Assembly: GCA_964627855.1 (NCBI GenBank)
Contig: CAZVLE010000004.1
Location: forward strand, 1-6,264
Reading direction: 5' to 3'
Length of the DNA: 6,264 nucleotides
Source: CAZVLE01 sp964627855
GTDB taxonomy: Bacteria; Bacillota; Dethiobacteria; DTU022
Shown: positions 1 through 5,999 of the stretch, piece after piece
Position numbering within the stretch: position 1 is the first letter of the stretch
Layout of the letters: each line of letters starts with the position of its first letter
Notes under the pieces: generated by a model
Databases searched by the model: none
The model's input: only the letters and a program-made list of their open reading frames with translations
Told to the model about the DNA's origin: nothing
Translations under genes and position numbers: made by a program

Positions 1-48
1 TAATTTTAACAACATATCTAAATTGGGCAGGCCCGGGCAGGAAAGGTG

Positions 49-77
49 TTGAATTATATGGTCGGACAATGTATATT
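49..77 (+). promoter_or_regulatory. Candidate sigma-A-type promoter for the AOR unit
   Basis: TTGAAT at 49-54 and TATATT at 72-77 are separated by exactly 17 bases. They match the TTGACA and TATAAT consensus at 4 and 5 of 6 positions. Transcription would begin near 84-86 and give a leader of about 135 nt before the AOR start. The surrounding DNA is AT-rich, which makes chance matches common, so this is a sequence-only prediction. Confidence 0.4.
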
Positions 78-90
78 AAAAGAAATTATA

Positions 91-116
91 GCTCTATTGA
101 GCAAGCTCTTTTTTTT
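91..116 (+). terminator. Weak hairpin followed by a T8 run (possible terminator or attenuator)
   Basis: GCTC at 91-94 can pair with GAGC at 99-102 across a TATT loop. A second GCTC (105-108) directly precedes eight T residues (109-116). The stem has only four pairs, so as an intrinsic terminator it is weak. It lies downstream of the candidate promoter and upstream of the AOR gene. It could end an upstream transcript, attenuate the AOR transcript, or be an accidental AT-rich pattern. Confidence 0.2.
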
Positions 117-159
117 CAAAAAATTCATCTGAATGCCGGAAGTTATCATTATGCATCAT

Positions 160-191
160 GGCTAAGCTTACTTAATTAATTGGGGTTAGCC
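160..191. promoter_or_regulatory. 32-bp imperfect palindrome upstream of AOR (candidate operator)
   Basis: GGCTAA (160-165) and TTAGCC (186-191) form outer arms that are exactly symmetric around a central TTAATTAA (172-179). Both share a centre at 175.5. Over the full 32 bp, 12 of 16 position pairs are complementary. The element ends 17 bases before the AOR ribosome binding site. The symmetry suits binding of a dimeric regulator, or a weak RNA hairpin in the leader. No regulator gene is visible in the window, so the role is inferred. Confidence 0.35.
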
Positions 192-220
192 TGAAATATA
201 AATAAAATGGAGGTGGAAGT

Positions 221-2086
221 ATGTCTGGTTACCATGGTAAATTGTTGAGGGTCAATCTTTCTGATGGCAGTATTTCTGAAGAAGCAATTCCTGATGGTAT
301 GCACAAAGACTACCTGGGTGGAGCAGGGTTGGCTACAAGGTATCTCTGGGATGAAGTACCGCAGGGAGCAGATCCTTTAGGCCCGGAGAATCGCCTTATT
401 TTTATGGCCGGTAGTTTAACCGGGGTTATTGCCCCCAGTACCGGGCGCTTCAGCGTAGTGGCCAAGTCTCCCCAGACCGGTATCTGGGGACAGGCTAATT
501 CTGGAGGACGCTGGGGAGTTGATTTTAAGAAGTGCGGGTATGATGGTATTATTTTCGAAGGTGCTTCCCCGACTCCTGTTTACCTGTTCATTGAAGATGA
601 TAAGGTTGAACTGAGAAGCGCAGAACATCTCTGGGGCAAGAATGCACCTGAAACAACCGATACCCTTAAAGATGAACTTGGCAAAAAGTTTAATGTGGCC
701 TGTATTGGTCCGGCTGGTGAAAACCTGGTCAAATATGCGGCGATTATGAATGATTACGGTCGCTGTGCCGGCCGCTGCGGGCTGGGTGCTGTGATGGGTT
801 CGAAAAACCTGAAAGCCATAGCGGTTAAAGGCACAAATAAAGTTCCTTTAAACAAACCGGAAGAGTTTAAGGAACATGCCAAAAAGCAGTACGAATTAAT
901 GGATGAATCGATGCTGAAGATTACCCTGCAGGCCTTTGGCACCAATGCTGTGCTTGACCTGGTTTCGGTTCGTGGCGGTTTCCCGACCCGCAACTGGCAA
1001 AAAGGTGTTTTTGATCTTTCCGATGATATTAACGGCCCCGCTATTTCTGACAAAATTTTGAAAAAGAACATTACCTGCTTTGCCTGCCCCATCGAATGCG
1101 GGCGTGGCACTGAGCTCAAAGAAGGCAAGTATGCCGGTAAAGAGGGAGAGGGGCCTGAATATGAAACCGTGGGCACCTTTGGCGGCATGTGTTTCGTCAA
1201 CGATCTGGAAGCAATAACCATGGCCGGCTATCTTTGTAATGATTACGGCCTCGATACCATCTCTGCCGGAAGCACCATTGCCTTTGCCATGGAATGTTTC
1301 GAAAAAGGCATTCTTACCAAGGAGGATACCGGTGGACTGGAGTTAAACTTCGGCGATGCCGATCTAATCGTGGATCTGGTTCCCATGATTGCCAATAGAG
1401 AAGGAGTCGGTGACTTACTGGCCGAAGGCTCGAAACGTATGGCCGAAAAACTGGGCCAGGGCAGTGAGCATTTTGCCATGCATGTCAAGGGTCTTGAACT
1501 GCCGGCCTATGACAGCCGGGCCGTGCAGATGACCGGTTTGACCTATGCTACCGCCAATCGCGGCGGTGATCACATGACCGGCTATGTCCAGGGACCCACT
1601 TTCATTGACGCTCCCTTTTTGATGGTTGATGATAGTGAAATAAAAGATCCCTTTGTCGCCGATCCTGATGAGGTCTTTATTGCCCGCGACCTTGAGGATA
1701 TGCTTGGAACCTTTGATTGTGTCGGTGCCTGTAAATTTATGGGTCTTTGCCTTGATGATGATGACTGGGTCAGGCTGGTTAACCTGGTGACTGGCTGGGA
1801 CTTGAGCACTGCGGAATATAAGAAGGCCGGTGAAAGGTATTATAACCTGGCTCGCGCCTTCAGCAACAGGGAAGGATTGACTGCAGCCGGTGACACCCTC
1901 CCCGGAAGGCTCCTGGAGGATCCCCTTCCGGATGGTCCGGCGGAAGGCCATGTTAATGAACTACCCATCCTGCTGGAAAAATACTATGAACTGCGCGGCT
2001 GGGATAGTGACAGTGGTAAGCCCCGGCCCGAAAAATTAAAAGAGCTTGGCCTTGATGATGTTGCGGCCAAACTCTGGCCTTCATAA
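221..2086 (+). CDS. aor: Aldehyde:ferredoxin oxidoreductase (tungstopterin enzyme)
   Basis: This 621-residue protein is a full-length member of the AOR family (P. furiosus AOR is about 605). The family interconverts aldehydes and carboxylic acids with ferredoxin as electron partner, in the cytoplasm. The pterin-binding segment GQANSGGRWG lies at 90-99 and includes N93. DYGRCAGRCG at 178-187 includes A183. N93 and A183 match by number the Mg-bridging residues recalled from the P. furiosus structure. The cubane cluster ligands are C286, C289 and C293 (CxxCxxxC), plus C504 in DCVGACKF (499-506), which also carries the DxxGxC pterin motif. The first pterin motif appears as NDYGLD at 340-345. E313 (in GPEYE) and H451 (in GGDH) correspond to catalytic Glu313 and His448. 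A strong GGAGGTGG site (209-216) sets the ATG start. The acyl-CoA synthetase gene follows after 14 bases. Tungsten rather than molybdenum is a family expectation; the substrate cannot be read from sequence. Confidence 0.95.
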   Translation: MSGYHGKLLRVNLSDGSISEEAIPDGMHKDYLGGAGLATRYLWDEVPQGADPLGPENRLIFMAGSLTGVIAPSTGRFSVVAKSPQTGIWGQANSGGRWGVDFKKCGYDGIIFEGASPTPVYLFIEDDKVELRSAEHLWGKNAPETTDTLKDELGKKFNVACIGPAGENLVKYAAIMNDYGRCAGRCGLGAVMGSKNLKAIAVKGTNKVPLNKPEEFKEHAKKQYELMDESMLKITLQAFGTNAVLDLVSVRGGFPTRNWQKGVFDLSDDINGPAISDKILKKNITCFACPIECGRGTELKEGKYAGKEGEGPEYETVGTFGGMCFVNDLEAITMAGYLCNDYGLDTISAGSTIAFAMECFEKGILTKEDTGGLELNFGDADLIVDLVPMIANREGVGDLLAEGSKRMAEKLGQGSEHFAMHVKGLELPAYDSRAVQMTGLTYATANRGGDHMTGYVQGPTFIDAPFLMVDDSEIKDPFVADPDEVFIARDLEDMLGTFDCVGACKFMGLCLDDDDWVRLVNLVTGWDLSTAEYKKAGERYYNLARAFSNREGLTAAGDTLPGRLLEDPLPDGPAEGHVNELPILLEKYYELRGWDSDSGKPRPEKLKELGLDDVAAKLWPS

Positions 2087-2100
2087 GGGGGGAGAAGCAC

Positions 2101-3780
2101 TTGACTGATCTGCAAGAGAAGCGTCCCTGGCTGAAAAGTTACAAGCTGGGTCCATTTAAACTGGAAGAGAGCCTGGAACCATACCCGGAAGAACCGCTGT
2201 TCTCCTTTCTTGATCAGTCGGCTGAGAGGAATCCGCGCGCAACAGCGATCGATTATTTTGGCTTGCGCATCAGTTACAGCGAGTTGAAAAGCTATGCCGA
2301 CAGCCTGGCTAATGCCCTGGTCGGCTTCGGCGTGAAAAAGGGCGACAAGGTCGCGACCATTCTGCCGACCTGTCCGCAGCATATAATATCCGGCTTTGGT
2401 ATTATTAAAACCGGTGCTGCCCATGTGCCCTGTTCCGTGCTGCACAGGGAAGCTGAACTTGAGTATGAAATTGGCGAGTCGGGAACCGAAACGATAATTT
2501 GTCTCGAGGAGCAGCTGCACCGGGTCAAAAAGATCCAGCCGAAAACAAAGCTGAAAAACATCATTGTTACCTCCATTAAGGAATACACACCCGAAGAGCA
2601 GGAGAGGAAGGAGTTACCTGATGGTACTTACGGTTTTAAAGCCCTGATTGAAACTCATGATCCTGTTCCCCCCGTGGTGGAGATAAACCCGAAAGAAGAT
2701 CTGGCCTACCTTGCCTTTACCGGCGGGGCGACCGGCGTACCCAAGGGAGTAATGCTGACCCACTATAACAGGTATGTCAATACCCTGCAGGGTATGCCCT
2801 GGGCCATGGCCAAGCTGGAAAAGTCAATCCGCGGTAAAGCATCAACCTGCATAACCGTGCCACTTTTTCATTCCTATGGCGATGCCTGCGCTATGTTCTC
2901 CATTTACTGGGGCTTACGGATGATCCTGATCCAGGATCCCCGTGACACTGAGTACATATTCAAGATATTGGTAGAGAACAGGCCTTTTCTGGCTGCTGTT
3001 GTACCGACCCAGTTGATGAAGCTGCGAGACATGGATCTGCCGCGTATGCCGATTCAGATCATGTCCGGAGCTTCGCACCTGCCCCTGGAAGTGCGGGAAA
3101 GCATTTCGGAAAAAATCAAGATGCCTGTTTCGGAAGGTTACGGTCTTACTGAAAGCGGCCCTATGACTCACATGGACCTGACCGGCTTTTCAAAGATGAC
3201 TGGCTTTGCTGCCAAGCAGAAATACAGCATCGGCATACCGATTCCCGATACCGATGTTAAGCTGGTGGATGACGAAACCGGAAAGGAATGCCCGCCCGGA
3301 GAACCCGGGCACATGTATATCAAGGGTCCGCAGATCATGAAAGGTTACTGGCCTGAAGCCGGCAGTGGATTGGTCGATGGCTGGCTGCCCACCGGCGATG
3401 TTGCCCGCATGGATGAGGATGGTTATTTTTACCTTGTTGACCGGATCAAAGATATGGCCAATGTTTCCGGTTACAAGGTCTATACCAGCACAATTGATGA
3501 TATTTTGCACCAGCATCCGGCAGTCATGATGGCGGCGGCGATAGGGGTGCCCGACCCGGAACGTCCGGGCAGTGAGAGAATCAAGGCCTTTGTCGTGATC
3601 AAGGAAGAATTTCGCGGCAAGGTTACAGAAGAAGAACTGATCGAGCTATGCCGCGAGAAATGTGCTTCCTATGCAGTACCGCGCCAGATCGAGTTTCGGG
3701 ACAGTCTGCCCCTGACCGTTACCGAAAAAATCTTCAAACGCCTGTTGCGCGAGGAAGAAATCAGTAAAACTGATCAATAA
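2101..3780 (+). CDS. AMP-forming acyl-CoA synthetase (fatty-acid/carboxylate-CoA ligase family)
   Basis: This 559-residue cytoplasmic enzyme of the ANL (acyl-adenylate-forming) superfamily should convert a carboxylic acid, ATP and CoA to acyl-CoA, AMP and PPi. Core motifs occur in order. The phosphate-binding loop is FTGGATGVPKGV at 206-217. YGLTESGP is at 347-354. TGD is at 431-433, followed by DRIKDM at 447-452, the hinge into the C-terminal domain. The A10 lysine is K543 within LPLTVTEKIFKR (536-547). The usual Gly before that lysine is Glu here (E542), and the loop has GGATG where SGTTG is common. Length is normal. The TTG start is supported by a GGGGGGAG site at 2087-2094 lying in the 14-base gap after AOR, which indicates co-transcription and probably coupled translation. 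The context suggests it activates the acid made by AOR, or operates alongside AOR working in reverse. Chain length and substrate class are not determinable. Confidence 0.92.
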   Translation: MTDLQEKRPWLKSYKLGPFKLEESLEPYPEEPLFSFLDQSAERNPRATAIDYFGLRISYSELKSYADSLANALVGFGVKKGDKVATILPTCPQHIISGFGIIKTGAAHVPCSVLHREAELEYEIGESGTETIICLEEQLHRVKKIQPKTKLKNIIVTSIKEYTPEEQERKELPDGTYGFKALIETHDPVPPVVEINPKEDLAYLAFTGGATGVPKGVMLTHYNRYVNTLQGMPWAMAKLEKSIRGKASTCITVPLFHSYGDACAMFSIYWGLRMILIQDPRDTEYIFKILVENRPFLAAVVPTQLMKLRDMDLPRMPIQIMSGASHLPLEVRESISEKIKMPVSEGYGLTESGPMTHMDLTGFSKMTGFAAKQKYSIGIPIPDTDVKLVDDETGKECPPGEPGHMYIKGPQIMKGYWPEAGSGLVDGWLPTGDVARMDEDGYFYLVDRIKDMANVSGYKVYTSTIDDILHQHPAVMMAAAIGVPDPERPGSERIKAFVVIKEEFRGKVTEEELIELCREKCASYAVPRQIEFRDSLPLTVTEKIFKRLLREEEISKTDQ

Positions 3781-3782
3781 AT

Positions 3783-3840
3783 AAAAGGGGGAGGCGAGAT
3801 CTGAAAGGTGCTTTAATCACGCTTCCCCCTTTTACTTTTC
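3783..3840 (+). terminator. Strong intrinsic terminator after the acyl-CoA synthetase gene
   Basis: The arm at 3783-3796 (AAAAGGGGGAGGCG) pairs with 3820-3833 (CGCTTCCCCCTTTT) over 14 positions with a single G-U pair. The loop is 23 nt and the stem is followed by TTTTACTTTTC. It begins 2 bases after the ligase stop codon, so it should end the AOR-ligase transcript or limit readthrough into the MoaD-like gene 33 bases further on. Confidence 0.75.
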
Positions 3841-3865
3841 TACTTGAATTCAGGAGTGTTTCAGC

Positions 3866-4165
3866 TTGCAAATCGTCGTCAGACCTTACCTTTTTTTGAG
3901 AGAAATCCTTGGCTGTAAAGAAATATCCCTTGAGATGCCCCCAGGAAGCGATCTGTCTGCGCTGCTTGCAGTCCTGAGGTCTCGCTGCGGTTTTCCGGAT
4001 CATTATCAATCAGACTACGGCAGGGTAGTTTTTTTTGAAGATAACAACCCCGTGGGCCTAACAATATTAATTGATGGTCGCAACATCAAGCAGCTGCAGG
4101 GCGGCGAAACACTGCTGAAAGACGGATCTGTTGTGACGATCTTTCACCCGTCGGCAGGTGGTTAG
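3866..4165 (+). CDS. MoaD/ThiS-family ubiquitin-like sulfur carrier protein
   Basis: This 99-residue protein has the features of the MoaD/ThiS beta-grasp family. It opens with a beta strand (MQIVVRPYLFLREILG) and then a helix-forming DLSALLAVLRSRCGF stretch. The middle carries ILIDGRNIKQLQGGETLLKDGS (residues 67-88), equivalent to the 'vNg...g..t.LkdGDeV' region. It ends in SAGG with the C-terminal Gly-Gly at 98-99. Known relatives carry a thiocarboxylate on that Gly and donate sulfur for the dithiolene of molybdopterin/tungstopterin. MoaD-like genes beside AOR genes are common. The TTG start is supported by AGGAG at 3852-3856, nine bases upstream; no ATG lies nearby. No MoaE, MoeB or ThiF partner is in the window. 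A ThiS role or a protein-modifier role is less likely given the neighbours. Confidence 0.85.
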   Translation: MQIVVRPYLFLREILGCKEISLEMPPGSDLSALLAVLRSRCGFPDHYQSDYGRVVFFEDNNPVGLTILIDGRNIKQLQGGETLLKDGSVVTIFHPSAGG

Positions 4166-4214
4166 GGCGCCGGGCCGGCTTTGGAACCTTTCCCAACTTT
4201 AACGTCATTTGTTT

Positions 4215-4394
4215 TCAGTAAAAATGTACCGCTCCACTGCAATAAGGGAATTCTTCTAAATAAAGCTCAGTTGCTTCCTGCAAGTTAGCTAAAGCTTCTT
4301 CCAATGGTTCGCCCTGTGTTGTGGTTCCAGTTTCAGGGTTATAAGCTATGTAGCCGCCTTCGGGTGCAGGTGTTAATACTGCAGATAATTCCAT
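4215..4394 (-). CDS. Short HicB-like antitoxin-family protein, no HicA partner seen
   Basis: The 59-residue product begins MELSAVLTPAPEGGYIAYNP and continues with TTTQGEPLEEALANLQEATELYLEEFP. This is the partial RNase-H-like fold typical of short HicB/UPF0150 proteins: a strand, then GGYIAYNPE, a turn with QGE, and a long EEALANLQEATELYLEE helix. I chose the ATG at 4392-4394 because family similarity starts there and a GAGAG sequence lies about 8 bases upstream. The frame stays open upstream to a TTG at 4457, but that part is unlike the family. The tail after EEFP (YCSGAVHFY) is short and does not look conserved, so the C-terminus may be truncated. HicB proteins neutralise HicA RNA-cleaving toxins, but no HicA ORF flanks it. 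It converges on the MoaD-like gene with a 49-base gap. Confidence 0.7.
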   Translation of the reverse strand: MELSAVLTPAPEGGYIAYNPETGTTTQGEPLEEALANLQEATELYLEEFPYCSGAVHFY

Positions 4395-4444
4395 AACAGC
4401 ACTCTCAATCTGTAAAACATTGGTGTTAAAAAATAATAAGATAA

Positions 4445-5041
4445 ATGTTACAAGCAAAAACCATGGCCCGAAAGCGGCAAATAACTCTAACCCTGGGCCA
4501 GGTCGGTTTCATTGTTGCCTCGCTGGCTGCATTTACCGCTTTTATCACAACTGCCAATGCAGGAATAGCCGCGGCTTCCCGTTATCCTTTGGCAATGAGC
4601 CGGGATGGCCTGATCCCCAAAATTATGGGCAGGTGTCTCTTCAATAATGATCTGCCCTCAGTTTCTATTTTATGCACCGGTTTGCTAATGCTGCTTGCTA
4701 TTGTCAGTTTGCCCTTGGAAACCCTGGTTGAGAATGCCTCCTCGCTGCTAATCATTGGCTATATTTTAACTAACGCGGCCCAGCTCTGGCTTCACAAGAA
4801 AGATGAGCCCAACTACAGGCCTACTTTTCGGGCCCCTTTTTATCCCTGGCTGCAATACATCGGAATTGCCGGTTTAATGCTGCTCTTGGTTCAGATCGGG
4901 CTAAAACCGTTGCTATGTTCGTTAGCCTTTTTGGGGGTTGCCTGTCTATGGCCGCTGGTCAGGGCAAAACATCTACAGGATAACTCAATACCCCTACCAC
5001 CGGAACCGAAAAATAAATATACGGGCAAACCAGCCGGATAG
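4445..5041 (+). pseudogene. 5'-truncated APC-family amino-acid permease (C-terminal half only)
   Basis: The readable frame gives 198 residues. TTANAGIAAASRYPLAMSRD (35-54) is a signature of APC-superfamily amino-acid permeases that normally sits in the second half of a protein of more than 400 residues. Hydrophobic, presumably membrane-spanning segments lie near 17-37, 72-90, 98-116, 134-153 and 155-173. A hydrophilic tail follows (PLPPEPKNKYTGKPAG). Family-like sequence begins within about the first 15 codons, and an in-frame stop TAA stands at 4442-4444. The N-terminal transmembrane helices, which form much of the substrate path, are therefore missing. The ATG at 4445 lacks a convincing ribosome binding site. 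The sequence directly upstream belongs to the divergent HicB-like gene, so the left boundary is probably a deletion or insertion junction. It could still be expressed as a fragment, but transport is unlikely. Confidence 0.75.
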
Positions 5042-5206
5042 TATTCGATTAAAGCGAAAAAATAGATTGCACAATAGAGTTAGCCAGACGGGGGTGCGGA
5101 CGTTTTCTTGGAAATAATCATGCCGCCAAACCCAACTGTTTCCGGTAGCGGGCAATGCTAAGACCACTAAGGGATCTTAAAAAAGTTCAGAGTGAGGTGA
5201 ATACCT
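5042..5206. other. Spacer before the recombinase; no convincing gene
   Basis: These 165 bases contain a small TTCG/CGAA dyad just after the permease fragment. They also hold a 22-codon minus-strand open stretch ending at 5118-5120 that reads SLSGLSIARYRKQLGLAA near its end. That peptide has the composition of a protein C-terminus but is too short to assign. The recombinase ribosome binding site (GAGGTG, 5194-5199) lies at the right end. Resolvase target sites often lie in such spacers, but I see no clear paired inverted repeats. Confidence 0.4.
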
Positions 5207-5785
5207 GTGAATTTTGCCTATAAAAGAGTAAGTACCCAAAAGCAGGACCTGCGCCGCCAGGAAGAAGCTTTTAAGGGCCTGCCGATTGACAGGGAATACT
5301 GCGACAAGCTCTCCGGCAGCAGCGCCGATCGGCCGCAGCTGAACAAACTGAGACTCGAGGCCCGCGAGGGAGATCATATCTACGTGGAGAGCATCTCCCG
5401 CCTGGGCCGTAATGTCGATGATCTGCGGCAGGTCGTGCAGGAGTTTAAAGACAAAGGGATAACTATTCACTTCATCAAGGAAGGCTTTAACACAGGCAAC
5501 GGCAATAATATGTTCAAGTTCATGGTAACGATCCTGGGCGCCGTGGCCGAGATGGAGCGAGAACTGACCGTCGAGCGAATCCGCGAAGGCATCGCCAAGG
5601 CCAAAAAGTACGGAACCAGGTCCGGCCGGCCCATCGGCCGGCCACCGCGCAAGGTGCCGGCCAGCTTCAAGAAGTTTTACCCCATGTGGAAGGACGGGGA
5701 GATCACGGCCACCGATTTTGCCAGGCTAATTGGGGTTAGTAGACCGACGCTGTATAAATATATTCAGGAATTTGACGGCAAATAG
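5207..5785 (+). CDS. Small serine recombinase (resolvase/invertase family)
   Basis: This complete 192-residue protein has the usual length for resolvases and DNA invertases, which cut and rejoin DNA through a 5'-phosphoserine. The N-terminal catalytic domain opens with YKRVSTQKQ; the nucleophile is S9, with R7 beside it. DRPQL is at 41-45. SRLGRN at 64-69 supplies R65 and R68. AEMEREL (114-120) and ERIREGI (123-129) lie at the start of the long dimerisation helix. GRPIGRPPR at 140-148 is the typical linker. The C-terminal helix-turn-helix (about 164-189, GEITATDFARLIGVSRPTLY) is complete. The GTG start follows GAGGTG (5194-5199) with 7-base spacing and places YxRVST at the normal distance. 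The gene is visibly GC-richer than its flanks, in keeping with acquisition on a mobile element, although no transposase or terminal repeats are present. Which site it acts on is unknown. Confidence 0.93.
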   Translation: MNFAYKRVSTQKQDLRRQEEAFKGLPIDREYCDKLSGSSADRPQLNKLRLEAREGDHIYVESISRLGRNVDDLRQVVQEFKDKGITIHFIKEGFNTGNGNNMFKFMVTILGAVAEMERELTVERIREGIAKAKKYGTRSGRPIGRPPRKVPASFKKFYPMWKDGEITATDFARLIGVSRPTLYKYIQEFDGK

Positions 5786-5862
5786 ATTGAGGTTATCAAT
5801 GTGGCCCAGGAACCACCGATTCGCCAACAAGAAACCTCTTCACTGTTGGATATTATTAAAAT

Positions 5863-5890
5863 AAAAAAAGTGCGGAGCTAAGGCTCCGCA
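5863..5890 (-). terminator. Intrinsic terminator for the minus-strand transporter gene
   Basis: TGCGGAGC (5871-5878) and GCTCCGCA (5883-5890) form a perfect 8-bp stem with a TAAG loop. On the minus strand the stem is followed by C and seven T residues (complement of 5863-5869) and then further AT-rich sequence, the classic rho-independent layout. It lies about 110 bases past the stop of the transporter gene. On the plus strand the T run is absent, so it is not expected to stop the recombinase transcript efficiently. Confidence 0.85.
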
Positions 5891-5999
5891 AATTAGGTGG
5901 ATTAACTTATGCAGTTAATATTTACAGTTGCCGACTATTTTAGCCTGTCCAACCGATTTGCTACATGTCTTACTAACAGATTAAATTATTTATAGAGTT

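Noticed and set aside
31..38. GCCCGGGC palindrome flanked by GGGCAGG repeats at the left edge
   Set aside because: A short GC-rich dyad with no T run or relation to a gene; too little to assign as a site.
84..220. Moco/tungsten-cofactor riboswitch in the AOR leader
   Set aside because: Attractive by context, but the leader is AT-rich, and I cannot identify the multi-stem conserved core of that RNA; only a short hairpin and one dyad are visible.
416..1951. Several minus-strand open frames of 70-178 codons opposite the AOR gene
   Set aside because: They overlap a strongly supported gene, have no recognisable domains or ribosome binding sites, and arise from codon bias on the coding strand.
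1984..3516. Minus-strand open frames opposite the acyl-CoA synthetase
   Set aside because: Same reasoning: the sense frame carries all ligase motifs in order, and the antisense products resemble no family.
4420..4647. A 75-codon plus-strand frame overlapping the start of the permease fragment
   Set aside because: The other frame encodes the clear APC permease signature ANAGIAAASRYPLAMSRD; this one is a shifted shadow.
5623..5643. Tandem CGGCCGGCC repeat with 12-base period inside the recombinase
   Set aside because: It encodes the normal GRPIGRPP linker of the family, so protein constraint and GC-rich codons explain it.
177..5739. 13-base exact direct repeat TAATTGGGGTTAG at 177-189 (AOR leader) and 5727-5739 (recombinase helix-turn-helix codons)
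   Set aside because: About 0.3 such pairs are expected by chance in 6.3 kb under uniform composition, and the second copy is explained by coding for LIGVS; not enough to claim a recombination site.
5207..5785. IS607-type element (serine recombinase plus TnpB)
   Set aside because: The recombinase has its helix-turn-helix at the C-terminus, whereas IS607 TnpA has it at the N-terminus, and no TnpB follows.
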